The notes below the pieces were generated by a model, which did no database searches, had not been told where the DNA came from, and saw nothing but the letters and a program-made list of their open reading frames with translations. A DNA stretch of 64,000 nt, taken from assembly GCA_033764335.1 (NCBI GenBank), contig JANRJC010000066.1, positions 1 to 64,000 of the forward strand, read 5' to 3'. The position numbers and the translations under genes were made by a program. Below, piece by piece: positions 16,676 to 27,400 of the stretch; positions within the stretch are counted from its first letter, which is position 1, and every line of letters starts with the position of its first letter. Source of the DNA: JAGQVA01 sp033764335. Its GTDB lineage: Bacteria; Bacteroidota; Bacteroidia; J057.

Positions 16676-17245
16676 TTACGAAAAAATTTGTGCCTGTCGC
16701 GCTTTCACTAATGCCTCCGCAAACCAGCAAAATTCTGCAACAAATTTATTAACGCTTTTTAGAAAAAATTCATCCAGGGGTTCATCCGTTTCTCCAAATA
16801 GCCGGTTGACATTGGGTACGAGCAATTTGTAAGGCATGGGAAAAGCTCCCAGCGACAGTATCAGCAATTGCATTTCCGTACTGGCATTGATTCCCCCAAA
16901 TTTTCCCGAACCCGTAGCGACAACGCCTATCGGCTTATGACTAAACTCTTTCCAGAAGTGATCTACTGCATTTTTCAAAACGCCGGTATAACTCCCGTGA
17001 TACTCCGGTGACACAAAAATCAGGGCATCCGCCGCTTTCAGTTGTGCGCTAAAATCTGCAAGAACAGGGTTTACGGTTTCCTGTTCCGCCCATCGGTCTT
17101 TGAGCAAAGGCAATTCATGGGATTCAAGGTCGAGCAATATCGTCTCCACACCCGGTTGTTCATTGAGCATTTTTACCAGATAATGAGCAACTCTATGCGT
17201 TTTACGCCCTTCTCTTATACTTCCCAAAATAATGACTACCTTCAT
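16676..17245 (-). CDS. NADPH-dependent FMN reductase family protein
   Basis: A 189-residue flavodoxin-fold protein. The FMN phosphate loop is at the N-terminus (VIILGSIREGRKTHRVA), and the typical FVSPEYHGSYTGVLKNAVDH segment is near residues 77-96, followed by GVVATGSGKFGG. Members reduce FMN, quinones, azo dyes or chromate with NAD(P)H; substrate cannot be told from sequence. It is the first gene of a pair with the small membrane protein. Confidence 0.87.
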   Translation of the reverse strand: MKVVIILGSIREGRKTHRVAHYLVKMLNEQPGVETILLDLESHELPLLKDRWAEQETVNPVLADFSAQLKAADALIFVSPEYHGSYTGVLKNAVDHFWKEFSHKPIGVVATGSGKFGGINASTEMQLLILSLGAFPMPYKLLVPNVNRLFGETDEPLDEFFLKSVNKFVAEFCWFAEALVKARQAQIFS

Positions 17246-17297
17246 ATAAGCAAATTACAAAACCTTCTCAGGAAAACCTTTATAACTCTTGGTCCCG

Positions 17298-18857
17298 TTA
17301 ATTGTTTATTTTTCTTCGGAGCGCTTTTCCGGGCATTTCCCCGGTGTATTTTCCTTCAGCGATCACCATTTTTCCATTTATCCAGCTATATTTCAACCCT
17401 TCTGCCAGTAGTTGTGGCTGGGCAAAATCAGCCTTAGCGGTAAAAGTTTCCGGGGAAAAAATGATAATATCGGCAAAGTATCCTTTTCGCAGAAAACCTC
17501 TCCGGGCAATTCCCAGCGTCTCGGCCACCTGTCCACTGCTTTTGTAAATAAATTCTGCTTCCGTCAATACTTTTTTCTCTCTTACAAATGTCCGGTATTT
17601 CAAGGGGAAGGTTCCATACTTGCGGGGATGGCCCGATGATCCATCAGAGCCGGTCATTACCCAGGGTTGTTGCATAAAATAAATAAGGTCGTCGGGATTC
17701 ATATTAAACGAAGCCACCCCGGCTCCGCCTTTCCGGGCTATGTCCAGAGCGACATCCACCGGATCAGCGCCCCTGTATGCGGCGATTTGCGCCAGTGTCT
17801 TGCCTAAAAGGGATGAGTCGCGGGATTCTGTAATCAGAATCGTCTCCGCTCCGCCCCTGCGGCGGAGGTTTTCGCGGGTTTCTTCTTTGATACGAGGCAA
17901 AAGCGAAACGTCACTCAGTCTTTTCAAATAGGCATCCCGAGAATCCGTCATCGTCCACCGAGGCAATAATGCAGCCTCTATACTTGTACCCGAAGCCAGA
18001 TAGGGGTACTGATCAGCGCTAATGACCAGGCCCTCCGCATGAGCCTTTTCGATCATTTTTACGACTTCGCTACTTTTTCCCCAGACATCCGCACCTAATG
18101 CCTTAATGTGAGCAATGTGGGCCGGTATTTTTGCTCCTCGGGCAATTTGTATCACCTCCTCCACAGATCCCAACAACCCGATAGAATAAGAACTTTCATC
18201 CCGAATGTGAGAGTCGTATATTCCTCCGTATTCCGAAACGATTTTTGCTAATTCGATTACTTCCTCCGTCTTGGCAAAACTTCCCGGCGCATAATAAAGA
18301 CCCGTGGAAAGCCCCAACGCCCCTTCTTCCATTGCCTGACGCACAAGTTCCTGCATTTGGGCGAGTTCTTCTTCCGTGGGATTCCGGTCCGCGGCTCCTA
18401 ACACCCGATTCCGAATAGTACCATGCCCGACATACAGAGCCATATTGGTACCCATTCCGTTTTTTTCCAAATAAGAAAGCGTATTGGCTATACGCATCGG
18501 TCCACCGCCGTCATTTCCCGCTACTACCGTCGTAACTCCCTGCATGAGAAAGGGGACATTGATACGACCGGCACTGTCAGCCATGTCTTCGAGGGTGTGA
18601 GTATGAGGATCAATAAACCCCGGCGCAACGATAAGCCCCGAGGCATCAATATAGCTGTCTGCGCGAATATCTTTGGATGTACCTATCCATGCAATGGTAT
18701 CGGCAAGAATCCCAATAGAAAGTATCTGGGGGGAATCACCCTCGCCGGTAAAAACATTGCCGTTTACGATAAGTACGTCAAAAGTCTGGGGTTCCGCTGA
18801 CTGACAGCCGCAGAACAGGAAAATAGAGGAAAAGAAAATGATAAAAATCAGCCGCAT
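17298..18857 (-). CDS. D-aminoacylase/N-acyl-D-amino-acid deacylase-like lipoprotein
   Basis: A 519-residue amidohydrolase. A lipoprotein signal (IFLFCGC, Cys near 17-19) suggests anchoring in the envelope. The family's metal-binding HTH lies in GFIDPHTHTLEDM near residue 85, and the catalytic Asp motif in MTGSDGSSGHPRKYGTF near 395-412. The C-terminal GFLRKGYFADIIIF strand completes the amidohydrolase beta-sandwich. Enzymes of this family deacylate N-acyl-D-amino acids or D-aminoacyl amides, but many members have other amidase or dipeptidase activity. Divergent from crtI, with which it shares a short intergenic region. Confidence 0.85.
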   Translation of the reverse strand: MRLIFIIFFSSIFLFCGCQSAEPQTFDVLIVNGNVFTGEGDSPQILSIGILADTIAWIGTSKDIRADSYIDASGLIVAPGFIDPHTHTLEDMADSAGRINVPFLMQGVTTVVAGNDGGGPMRIANTLSYLEKNGMGTNMALYVGHGTIRNRVLGAADRNPTEEELAQMQELVRQAMEEGALGLSTGLYYAPGSFAKTEEVIELAKIVSEYGGIYDSHIRDESSYSIGLLGSVEEVIQIARGAKIPAHIAHIKALGADVWGKSSEVVKMIEKAHAEGLVISADQYPYLASGTSIEAALLPRWTMTDSRDAYLKRLSDVSLLPRIKEETRENLRRRGGAETILITESRDSSLLGKTLAQIAAYRGADPVDVALDIARKGGAGVASFNMNPDDLIYFMQQPWVMTGSDGSSGHPRKYGTFPLKYRTFVREKKVLTEAEFIYKSSGQVAETLGIARRGFLRKGYFADIIIFSPETFTAKADFAQPQLLAEGLKYSWINGKMVIAEGKYTGEMPGKALRRKINN

Positions 18858-18906
18858 AATTGGGAAGGAGTAAAAACAAATACCGCTGGCTTCGGTTTAT
18901 TAAGGG

Positions 18907-18914
18907 TAGTTTTG
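18907..18914 (+). promoter_or_regulatory. Candidate -7 box before crtI
   Basis: TAGTTTTG fits TAnnTTTG 56 bp before the crtI ATG at 18971. No clear TTG is seen at the usual -33 distance. Confidence 0.3.
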
Positions 18915-18970
18915 CCAGAGAAATAAATATAGGAAAATTCGCACTATCGGCGCATAAATCAGAAATATTC

Positions 18971-20458
18971 ATGCAAAAAGACAAAAAGGTAATTGTGATT
19001 GGTTCGGGTTTCGCGGGGCTTACCGCAGCTTCTGTATTAGCGAAGGAAGGATATAAAGTAACCATTCTGGAAAAAAACGATCAGGCAGGCGGAAGAGCGC
19101 AGATTTGGGAAAAAGACGGTTTTACTTTCGACATGGGGCCGAGCTGGTATTGGATGCCGGAGGTATTTGAAGCATATTTTAATCTTTTTGGAAAGTCGGT
19201 TTCGGATTATTATCAGCTTGTGCGTCTGGATCCGGGCTACCGGGTGTATTTTGGCAAAAATGATTATATAGATGTACCGGCGGCGATGGACAAACTGGAA
19301 ACATTGTTTGAGAAAGAAGAAGCCGGAGCGGCGGCAAAACTGCGCGAATTTTTGAAACAGGCCGCATACAAGTATGAGGTGGGAATGAAAGACTACGTTT
19401 TTCGGCCCTCCCATTCCATCACCGAATTTATTGACTATCGTCTTATCCGCGAAAGTTTCCGCATTCAGATGTTCAGTTCCATGCGCACGCATGTGCGAAA
19501 GTATTTCACCAATCCCCGCCTCCGCAAAATCCTCGAATTTCCGGTACTTTTTCTCGGAGCCACGCCCGCTAATACCCCGGCACTTTACAGCATGATGAAC
19601 CACGCCGACCTCACCCTCGGCACTTGGTATCCGATGGGCGGTATGTACGAAATTGTAAGAGCGATGGTATCCCTCGCCGAATCGGTGGGCGTGGAAATCA
19701 AACTCAATTGTGAGGTAAAAAAGATTGTTGTGGACAAAGGAGTAGCTACAAAAGTTATTACCGAACAGGGCGAGTTTGCCGCAGATGTCGTCATTGCCAA
19801 CGCCGACTATCAGCACACCGACCAGACCTTACTTGACCGCCCCTGGCGCAACTACACCGCTCAATATTGGGAAAACCGCACCATGTCTCCTTCCAGCCTG
19901 CTGTTTTACATGGGGCTTAATCGCAAAGTCGCGGATATTCAGCATCACAACCTGTTTTTTGATGAAGATTTTGACCTCCATGCAGAAGAAATATATACCC
20001 ATCCCAAGTGGCCTACAAGGCCTTTGTTTTATGTGTCCAGCACAACTAAAACCGATCCCGGCGTAGCGCCGGAAGGCATGGAGAATATGTTTATCCTCAT
20101 CCCACTGGCTCCCGGCCTGGAAGACAGTGATGCACAACGGGAAGCCATTTACCAGAAAGTCATGGATCGCTACGCCGCCATTACCGGCGATGACATACGG
20201 GATGCCGTGATCTTACGGCGCAGTTATGCCATGCGCGATTTTGAGAAGGATTACCATTCCTTCAAAGGCAATGCCTACGGCCTCGCCAATACCCTTTTAC
20301 AAACCGCCTTTTTCAAACCTAAACTCAAATCGCGCAAAGTCCGCAATCTCTACTACACCGGTCATCTGACCGTACCCGGCCCGGGCGTCCCGCCCTCCCT
20401 GATTTCCGGCCAGGTAGTGGCGAGAGAGGTTATCACTAGCGCGGGGGGGTATCATTAG
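18971..20458 (+). CDS. crtI: Phytoene desaturase (carotenoid biosynthesis)
   Basis: A 495-residue FAD enzyme from ATG 18971; a reading start at 18860 adds 37 residues ahead of the dinucleotide fold and is not credible. N-terminal VIVIGSGFAGLTAASVLA and the following EKNDQAGGRAQIWEKDGFTFDMGPSW are the CrtI signature; the C-terminal YYTGHLTVPGPGVPPSLISGQ motif is complete. It desaturates phytoene towards lycopene, in line with the pigments common in this phylum. No crtB or crtY is adjacent. The last residues (GGYH) and the stop TAG are encoded by a 19-bp repeat block at 20431-20507. Confidence 0.93.
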   Translation: MQKDKKVIVIGSGFAGLTAASVLAKEGYKVTILEKNDQAGGRAQIWEKDGFTFDMGPSWYWMPEVFEAYFNLFGKSVSDYYQLVRLDPGYRVYFGKNDYIDVPAAMDKLETLFEKEEAGAAAKLREFLKQAAYKYEVGMKDYVFRPSHSITEFIDYRLIRESFRIQMFSSMRTHVRKYFTNPRLRKILEFPVLFLGATPANTPALYSMMNHADLTLGTWYPMGGMYEIVRAMVSLAESVGVEIKLNCEVKKIVVDKGVATKVITEQGEFAADVVIANADYQHTDQTLLDRPWRNYTAQYWENRTMSPSSLLFYMGLNRKVADIQHHNLFFDEDFDLHAEEIYTHPKWPTRPLFYVSSTTKTDPGVAPEGMENMFILIPLAPGLEDSDAQREAIYQKVMDRYAAITGDDIRDAVILRRSYAMRDFEKDYHSFKGNAYGLANTLLQTAFFKPKLKSRKVRNLYYTGHLTVPGPGVPPSLISGQVVAREVITSAGGYH

Positions 20459-20507
20459 CGAGGGAGGGTATCATTAGCGAGGGATTTCAAATCCCTCGCT
20501 AATGATA
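20431..20507. repeat. Three direct 19-bp repeats plus one inverted copy (hairpin) at the crtI end
   Basis: Units starting TATCA(c/t)TAGCG lie at 20431-20449, 20450-20468 and 20469-20487; after one base (20488) the third unit is repeated exactly inverted at 20489-20507, giving a perfect 19-bp stem. The second unit contains the crtI stop (20456-20458). Located between convergent genes, the hairpin can act as a two-way terminator, although there is no long T run. Confidence 0.85.
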
Positions 20508-20518
20508 TGGATATTGAT

Positions 20519-21703
20519 TCAACTCAAATAACTCCCATTCATAATTTCGTAGAGGGGATTTTCGGTGTAAATATCGGGCAGGTATTCATAGGTCATGTCG
20601 CGAAGGGTTGCCGCTACGGCGCCGTCTATGCTAAACATTTTTGCGTTGCGGTAGGCAAATTTGTTAAACAGGCGGGTTCGTTTTTTTCGCTGTTTTTCCC
20701 ATGCTTTAAATCCTCTTTCGGCTCTGCGCAGGTTTTCGCCCAGCAATTTTGCCAATAAAAGGTTGCTTTCCACGACCATGTCCACGCCCATTCCCATAAA
20801 AGAAAACGAGGGATGAACTGCATCACCCAACAATAAAACCCGATCCACAAACCATCCCGAATCAGGCTCGCGGTCTTTTTGTTCCCACATAAAAAGAGGA
20901 GAATCTGCGGCTAGTTTTGCCGCTTCCGCAAGGGGTTCCGCCCATTCTCCAAATGTGGCGGTGATGACTTCGCGGGCTTTTTCCAGCGAAAGGGTTTCCG
21001 CGCTACCGGGTAAAGTAATAGATATGCCTATCTGGTTTTCATTTACAGGCCGAACGCAAATTTTGCCATCACGGCTCACAAAGGTCAGACAGGGTTGGGT
21101 AAAAATTTCGTGATCGGGTTGGGAAAATGCGGACTTCGCAACCAGGCAGCCTAAAGATACTGTTTGGAGGGAACGCACTTCGGAATCACCTTTCAACTGA
21201 AGCCGCACGCGGGAGCGGAAACCGTCGGCACCCATCAACAAAGCTCCTTTTACGCTTTTACCACTGGCAAAATGTGCCTCTACTTCCTTTTCGTTCTGGG
21301 TAAAAGAAATAAATTCTTCTCCGCAGACAAACATTTCATCGGGCAATTTTTCCCGAAAAACTTGGTATAATTCGGTTAAGGAAATCGAAAACGGTTTATA
21401 TCCGGAATCATTGACAATTTTGCTGAAATCAAAATCTTTTACGATTTTATTGTCCTTAGTACGGATGTTCATCTGCTGCCAGGGTACACTACTTTGCTGC
21501 AAAAGAGGGGTGAGGTTTAATTCCCTCAGGGAAAGTAACAGATTAGGGCCACAACTTACCGGGACTTCCGGCACGGTTATGTCTGCGTTTTTTTCATACA
21601 GGGTGATATTGGAAAAACCGGCATAACGAAGAGCAAGTGCCGCCGAAACCCCGGCAATTCCACTGCCGATAATGATTATAGGGTCTTCTTTTGATATTTT
21701 CAT
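20519..21703 (-). CDS. FAD-dependent monooxygenase
   Basis: From ATG 21703 the protein has 394 residues; a TTG at 21730 would add nine residues before the FAD fold and is less likely. The GxGxxG motif is in IIIIGSGIAGVSAALAL, a DG-type motif in LLMGADGFRSRVRLQ (near residue 155), and the GD motif in VLLLGDAVHPSFSFMGMGVD (near 290), the three marks of group A flavin monooxygenases (salicylate-hydroxylase/UbiH-like). Substrate unknown. It is convergent with crtI; a role in carotenoid modification is possible from position but not shown. Confidence 0.8.
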   Translation of the reverse strand: MKISKEDPIIIIGSGIAGVSAALALRYAGFSNITLYEKNADITVPEVPVSCGPNLLLSLRELNLTPLLQQSSVPWQQMNIRTKDNKIVKDFDFSKIVNDSGYKPFSISLTELYQVFREKLPDEMFVCGEEFISFTQNEKEVEAHFASGKSVKGALLMGADGFRSRVRLQLKGDSEVRSLQTVSLGCLVAKSAFSQPDHEIFTQPCLTFVSRDGKICVRPVNENQIGISITLPGSAETLSLEKAREVITATFGEWAEPLAEAAKLAADSPLFMWEQKDREPDSGWFVDRVLLLGDAVHPSFSFMGMGVDMVVESNLLLAKLLGENLRRAERGFKAWEKQRKKRTRLFNKFAYRNAKMFSIDGAVAATLRDMTYEYLPDIYTENPLYEIMNGSYLS

Positions 21704-21766
21704 AAGATACGGAAAAGGTGTTGCTGCCAAGTTAATTAATTCTCCCGGAGGGGGGAAATATCGCAG

Positions 21767-21798
21767 TTGAATGTAAAAAGAATAATTGGTTATCTTTG
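21767..21798 (+). promoter_or_regulatory. Bacteroidota-type promoter
   Basis: TTG at 21767-21769, a 21-bp spacer and TATCTTTG at 21791-21798, a full match to TAnnTTTG. It lies 31 bp before the ATG at 21830. Confidence 0.5.
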
Positions 21799-21829
21799 CA
21801 GTTGCACCCTTTCACCTTAGTTGGCTCCT

Positions 21830-23482
21830 ATGGTTCGAATTTACACCTTTTTTCCCAGGGCAATATGGCTTGTCTTTATGGTTGTTTTTTTCACGGCAAG
21901 ACTTGATGCTCAGGAAGTTTCCTCCGGTGATATCAGTGGAAGTTTTCAGTCGGATGTTCAATATCTGTTTCCGGATTCTATCATTGGGGCATCGGCAGTG
22001 GATGAGCATGTACTTTCCAATAGTTTTTTACAACTTACTTATCAAAAAAACCAATTCAGCGCGGGCATACGCTATGAAGCCTACCTGAACCCGCTGCTGG
22101 GTTTTGACCAGCGCTTTAAAGGCCAGGGAATTCCCTATCGGTTTGCTTCCTACAACTCCGACAAACTGGACATTACCGTAGGTAATTTTTACGATCAGTT
22201 TGGCAACGGGATCATTTTCCGTGCTTATCAGGAATGGGCGTTGGGGATAGACAATTCAATAGACGGTATTCGCACAAAGTTTTCACCCGTACCGGGGTTT
22301 TATGTCAAAGGGTTTATTGGTAAACAGCGCAAGTTTTGGGAAAAAACTTCTTCTCTTATTCGGGGTGCCGATACGGAACTAAACCTTAATCAGGCTTTTC
22401 CGGCCCTGAAAGAATTAAAAACGGGCATTACACTTGGGGCAAGTGTGGTCAATAAATTTCAGGAAGATGACGACCCGATTCTGCTGCTTCCGGAGAATGT
22501 TTCGGCTTTTTCGGCCCGTGCCCGACTCTATCACGGCAATTTTGCAATGGATGCCGAATACGCCTACAAGATCAACGACCCCTTTCAACTCAACCGGTAC
22601 GTATATAATCCCGGCAATGCTTTGTATGTTAATGCCTCCTATTCGCAGAAAGGACTTGGGATCAATGTCAGTGCCAAACGAATTGACAACATGGATTTCC
22701 GCTCGGAGCGAACGGTTTCGCTTCAGGAACTGTCCCTGAGTTTTCTTCCCGCAATATCCCGGCTTCATACATACCGCCTGCCCACGCTTTATCCGTATGC
22801 CACACAGCTTAATGGAGAAGTGGGAATTCAGGCCAGTATTTTATACACCATCCCCAAAGAAACACCGCTGGGAGGAAAATACGGAACCCAGATTTCGCTC
22901 AATTATTCGCGTATCAGCGGATTAGATACCGTTTTTACTGAACCGAAGTTTCGCTACGAATCCTCTTTCTTGGGCGATCTCAAGAACCTCTATTTTGAGG
23001 ATATTAATGTAGAAATCAACAAAAAATGGACGAAAAACCTCCGCACCCTTTTCACCTATATTCATTTGAAATACAACAAGAATGTCATCGAATTGGGCAC
23101 TGCTAACGGCGGACAAAAACTGGTGGACACGCATATCGGTGTGGTAGAAGCGCAATATCGCCTCGCGAGAAAGATATCTCTTCGGGGGGAATTGCAGCAC
23201 ATGTACACACGACAGGATATGGGAAGTTGGGTAATGGCTTTAGCCGAACTTTCGATTTCCCCCCACTGGTACATTACCGTATTTGACGAGTATAACTATG
23301 GAAACCCCGATCCTGATCTGCGGGTTCACTACTACAATTTTTCCGCCGCTTATGCTTTTGATGCGCATCGAATCTCCATTGGTTACAGCCGTCAGCGCAG
23401 GGGATTGTTGTGTGTAGGAGGAATTTGCCGGGAAGTGCCTGCTTCGAATGGTTTTGGCCTTGCTATTAGTAGTTCTTTCTAA
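21830..23482 (+). CDS. Outer-membrane barrel protein, DUF6029-like
   Basis: A 550-residue protein with signal peptide (FPRAIWLVFMVVFFTARLDAQ) and many amphipathic strands to a terminal Phe (FGLAISSSF), as in outer-membrane barrels. The segment ITVGNFYDQFGNGIIFRAYQ, with the following IDNSIDGIRTKFSP, is what I recall of the DUF6029 family found in Bacteroidota. The frame also has a TTG nine bases earlier, but the ATG at 21830 gives the better signal peptide. Next comes an Omp28 lipoprotein gene 77 bp downstream on the same strand, a likely operon; in several relatives these two are neighbours (from memory, low certainty). Confidence 0.65.
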   Translation: MVRIYTFFPRAIWLVFMVVFFTARLDAQEVSSGDISGSFQSDVQYLFPDSIIGASAVDEHVLSNSFLQLTYQKNQFSAGIRYEAYLNPLLGFDQRFKGQGIPYRFASYNSDKLDITVGNFYDQFGNGIIFRAYQEWALGIDNSIDGIRTKFSPVPGFYVKGFIGKQRKFWEKTSSLIRGADTELNLNQAFPALKELKTGITLGASVVNKFQEDDDPILLLPENVSAFSARARLYHGNFAMDAEYAYKINDPFQLNRYVYNPGNALYVNASYSQKGLGINVSAKRIDNMDFRSERTVSLQELSLSFLPAISRLHTYRLPTLYPYATQLNGEVGIQASILYTIPKETPLGGKYGTQISLNYSRISGLDTVFTEPKFRYESSFLGDLKNLYFEDINVEINKKWTKNLRTLFTYIHLKYNKNVIELGTANGGQKLVDTHIGVVEAQYRLARKISLRGELQHMYTRQDMGSWVMALAELSISPHWYITVFDEYNYGNPDPDLRVHYYNFSAAYAFDAHRISIGYSRQRRGLLCVGGICREVPASNGFGLAISSSF

Positions 23483-23559
23483 ACAAGTTGGATTTGTGTC
23501 AGCTATCTGATAAATTCTTTCTGAGAAATTTTGTTTTTTTACGAAATAAACCTCTACCA

Positions 23560-24447
23560 ATGAAAGCTTTCCGGATATACGCCTTTCTATTAATGATTCT
23601 TTTTGTCGCGGGAGCCTGTGATATAATTGAATCTCCTTATCTCGACGAAGTAACCGCTCTGTCTGCCGATGCTCAATGTGTGGCTGATGCGGGTGAAATA
23701 GAGCCTTTCGGTGAAGGCACCATAATCGCCAAAAAAGTATTACTGGAAGAAATGACGGGCCATAAATGCGGCAACTGCCCCGAAGCCTCCGCGAAAGTTC
23801 ACCAACTTATTGAAGCCCAACAAGGAAAAGTGGTTCTGGTAACCATCCATGCGGGTTCGCTCTCGACTTTTACAGCCGGAGCCAGTAAATACAGCACCAA
23901 TTTCACCACCCCCTCAGGAACAGAAATTTACAGCGCAATGAATAACACCAGTGCGGTTCCTTTTGGCATGGTTGACCGGGTGAATATGAATAACAATTTT
24001 AATACCTGGGGTACTTACGTGGAAGAACGACTTCAGGAAACGCCCGAAGCGGGTCTGCGAATATTCAATTGTTACGACTCTGACAGCCTGAAACTTACAA
24101 CGGTTGTGGACATTAAGTATCTTACCGATGCTCCTTCGGATGACCATCTTTCCGTATTCCTGATTGAAGACGGAATTGTGGACTGGCAAAAAGACTACAA
24201 AGCGACCGGAAGCAGCCCCGATCTCCCTGACTATGTGCATCACAATGTACTGCGAAGTGCCATCAACGGCACTTGGGGACAGCCGGTCAGTGAAACAGCG
24301 ATCAGCAATGAAGACCGGTTTACCCTAAGTTATTCCTTTACCCTGCTGCCCGAATACAATGCTTCTAAATGCAGCATCGTTGCATTCATCCACAACCGCA
24401 CAACCCGTGAGGTTCGCCAGGTGGAAATCGCGCCGCTCGTCCCGTAA
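23560..24447 (+). CDS. Omp28-related outer-membrane lipoprotein with CxxC
   Basis: From ATG 23560 the protein has 295 residues. The signal (IYAFLLMILFVAGACD) ends in a lipobox, so it is likely a lipoprotein. The segment LLEEMTGHKCGNCPEASAKV has a thioredoxin-like CxxCP motif near residue 68, and a thioredoxin-fold-sized region follows; Omp28 proteins of Porphyromonas and relatives share this layout. The C-terminal half (from about residue 175) is beta-rich (LTTVVDIKYLTDAP, DRFTLSYSFTLLP). The role may be redox-linked or adhesive; unknown. It ends head to head with the M43 protease gene with no gap. Confidence 0.8.
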   Translation: MKAFRIYAFLLMILFVAGACDIIESPYLDEVTALSADAQCVADAGEIEPFGEGTIIAKKVLLEEMTGHKCGNCPEASAKVHQLIEAQQGKVVLVTIHAGSLSTFTAGASKYSTNFTTPSGTEIYSAMNNTSAVPFGMVDRVNMNNNFNTWGTYVEERLQETPEAGLRIFNCYDSDSLKLTTVVDIKYLTDAPSDDHLSVFLIEDGIVDWQKDYKATGSSPDLPDYVHHNVLRSAINGTWGQPVSETAISNEDRFTLSYSFTLLPEYNASKCSIVAFIHNRTTREVRQVEIAPLVP

Positions 24448-27400
24448 CTACGGTTTGTAATCAATGCTGCGGGTAAAGGTTTCAACCCCGTCGGTCAATT
24501 GTAAATGGTAAATCCCGGTGTCAAAGCCGGTAAGGTCGAGTTGTTGACGATATTCTCCGGCTTTAATCCGCAAAGCGCCGGACAGCAGTTGGAATCCGGC
24601 ATCATTGAGCAGGCGCATACGAAGGTACATCTTGCGGGGACTGTTCATCACCAAGTCCACCTTCCCGTTGACGGGTTTAGGACTAATATTGATTTCCCCC
24701 AGATCGGTAATATCCTCAAGGCTGCTGGAGTTTTTCACCCGTATTTCTTTTTGAACAATGTCCTCGCAGACCCCGTCAGAAACCCGAAGGGTGACAATAT
24801 AGGTTCCCGCTTCCGCATAAATATGATTAGGGTTTTGCTGGCGGGAAGTACTACCAATTCCAAAATCCCAAATCCAGGCAACCGAACCTTCGGTTTTATC
24901 GGTAAATCGAACCAACCCGGTTGATTCGGCGAGGTCTATTTCGTGGGTCGAAAGATCAAAGTCTGCCTGAATCCTGCTTACTTCAATTTTTATCGAAGCG
25001 GTATCGGGACAACCCAATACATCTTTCCCAACAACTGTATAAAGTACCGCAGTATCCGGGCGGGCGTAGGTTCTCGCAGTAGGTCGCGCCAATATTCCCG
25101 GGGCAGGCAGCCATTCGTAAGTATCGCCGCCTTCGGCAGAAAGGGTAATTTCTTCCCCCGCACAAACCCGGGCCGCAGAAGTCGTAGCGGAAAGGAAATC
25201 TCCGGTTTTAACCATAACCGTAACCGCGCCGGATGTCTCACAACCCATAGAGTCCACAGACATCACCGAATAGCTGGTTGTTTTTGCCGGTGTAACTGAA
25301 ACTGCCGATCCTGCAACAGAACTCAACCCTTCGTCGCCGTTCCAGATATAGGTTTTTCCGCCGGAAACTTCCAGCCGGGCAGATCCGCCTTCACAGATTT
25401 GAGCCGTTTCCGGTGTTATTTTCAGCGGCTGTGGCTCTATCACCACAATACTTACCGACAGGCTTTGTGGGCATTTGGCAGAACCTCCCGTGACGGTGTA
25501 AGTAGTGGTTTCTTTCGGCGCCGCCGAAATGATTGGCCCGGTGGTTTTATCCAATCCAGTGGCTGGCGACCAGGTATAGCTGCTGCTGCCTCCGGCAGTA
25601 AGAAGGGTAGCCTGGCCTTTACAGATATTTTCGTCCTGCGCCGAAACGGTCAGGGATTCGACTCTTTCGACCGTCACTGTCACCGTTCCGTTGCTGCTAC
25701 AGCCTTGTTCATCTATCCCTTCTACTACATAGGTAGTCGTCTGACCCGGAAAAGCTTCAATTTCATAACCCATAGCCGAACTGAGGCCTTCTGACGGAGA
25801 CCAGTTATATACACCCGAACCTCCCGCACGAAGTTTTACCGACGATCCTGCACATATTACCGGAGCAGGTGGTTCTATAACCAGGGATTTACGCTGCCTC
25901 ACTTCTACTCTTACGGTATCAGTAAATACGCATCCATCCAGATCCGTAGCAACAACTTTGTAGGTAGTGGTTTTTGTGGGAGAGGCGACAACGGAAGAAA
26001 CCGAAGAGGTCTTTAACCCTTCGCGAGGACTCCATTCATAGCTTGTTGCACCGGTAGCAGATAAAGTGACCGATTCACCCGAACAAATCACGGGGGCAAA
26101 CGGTGATACCTTCAATTGATTTCCCCGGCCACTCACAAAAAGCGTTACCGACTTCGATGCCTGACATCCCTGGGCATCCGATGCCGTAACGGTATAAGTT
26201 GTGGTTTGTTCCGGTCGGGCAAATACAACCCGGCCTTCTGTTTTATCCAGTCCTATGGCCGGAGACCAGGAATAACCACTGGCACCCAGCGCTTCCAGGC
26301 GAAAAGGCTCATCCCGGCAGACAGTGACATCTCCCGTGACGTTAAGGCTTAACTCAAAAGGCGAAGTAATCACGATCTCTCCTAAAGCCGTTTTCCGATC
26401 GGTCTGGCCATTACAACCTCTTACGGTCAACACCACGTCCTGAATCCCCTCTTCCATAAATTTCACGCGGGGGTTGGGGTCAGAAGATGTTGCCGGCGAT
26501 CCTTTTGGAAATTCCCAAAAAAAATCTACCGCTCCTTCTGACGTGCTTCGAAACTGCATCTCCTGTCCGGCACAGGAAAAAGAATTATCCACGGAAAAGT
26601 CTGCCACGGGCCGGAAGCCGTCTGCAACCTGAACGGTTATTTCTCCCCTTGAGAGGCAACCGTTTTGATCCACTCCGGTTACCCGGTAAGTTTGGGTGGT
26701 CGAAGGAGAAACAACCGCCTGATTTTGGGAAACCGATCCTAAACCCGGAGCCGATTCCCAGGTATAATATTCCGAGCCACGGGCAGTGAGGTTCACATTA
26801 CTACCTCGGCAGATAACTTTTCGGGAGGCATCAATGACGAGAGGAGGAGCCTGGAAAACATCAATATCAATTTTGGCTGTATCCAGGCAGCCGTAAGCAT
26901 TGCTTCCCACGACCGAGAAAGTAGCATTCACTTCCGGCTTCGCCTCAACCGAGGGGCCGCTGAGGCGGTCGAGGTAAGCCTTCGGGGACCACAAAAATGC
27001 CTCGGCCCCGCTGGCACTCAGTCGCACACTTTGTCCCTGGCAGACTTCCGATATCCCCGCAGCGACGCGCACATCCGGACGGGGAGCGACCTGAACCGTG
27101 ATTTTTTTCTGAAAAGAACAGCCATTTTGAGTAGTAGCCGTAACGGTATAAGTGGTTGTTTCCGAAGGATTTGCCATCACCTCTGCTCCCACAGTAGTAT
27201 TTAATCCGGTGGTGGGAGACCATTCATATCCGGCAGCGCCGGAGGCGGTAAGCAGGGTTTTTTCCCCCGGGCAGATCAGCGGGCGGGAAGCCGAAATCAC
27301 AAAGTCGCGTGGAGTTTCCTCCACGGTTACGATTACTTCCGATTTTAATTCACAACCATTGTCACTCAGCCCGATCACCTGGTAAGTGGTGGTTTGCCGG

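Noticed and set aside
18860..18970. N-terminal extension of crtI
   Set aside because: The 37 residues before ATG 18971 precede the dinucleotide fold, are not hydrophobic or conserved in kind, and overlap the divergent promoter region.
19037..19816. A 259-codon minus-strand frame inside crtI
   Set aside because: It is antisense to a confidently identified crtI and has no family resemblance.
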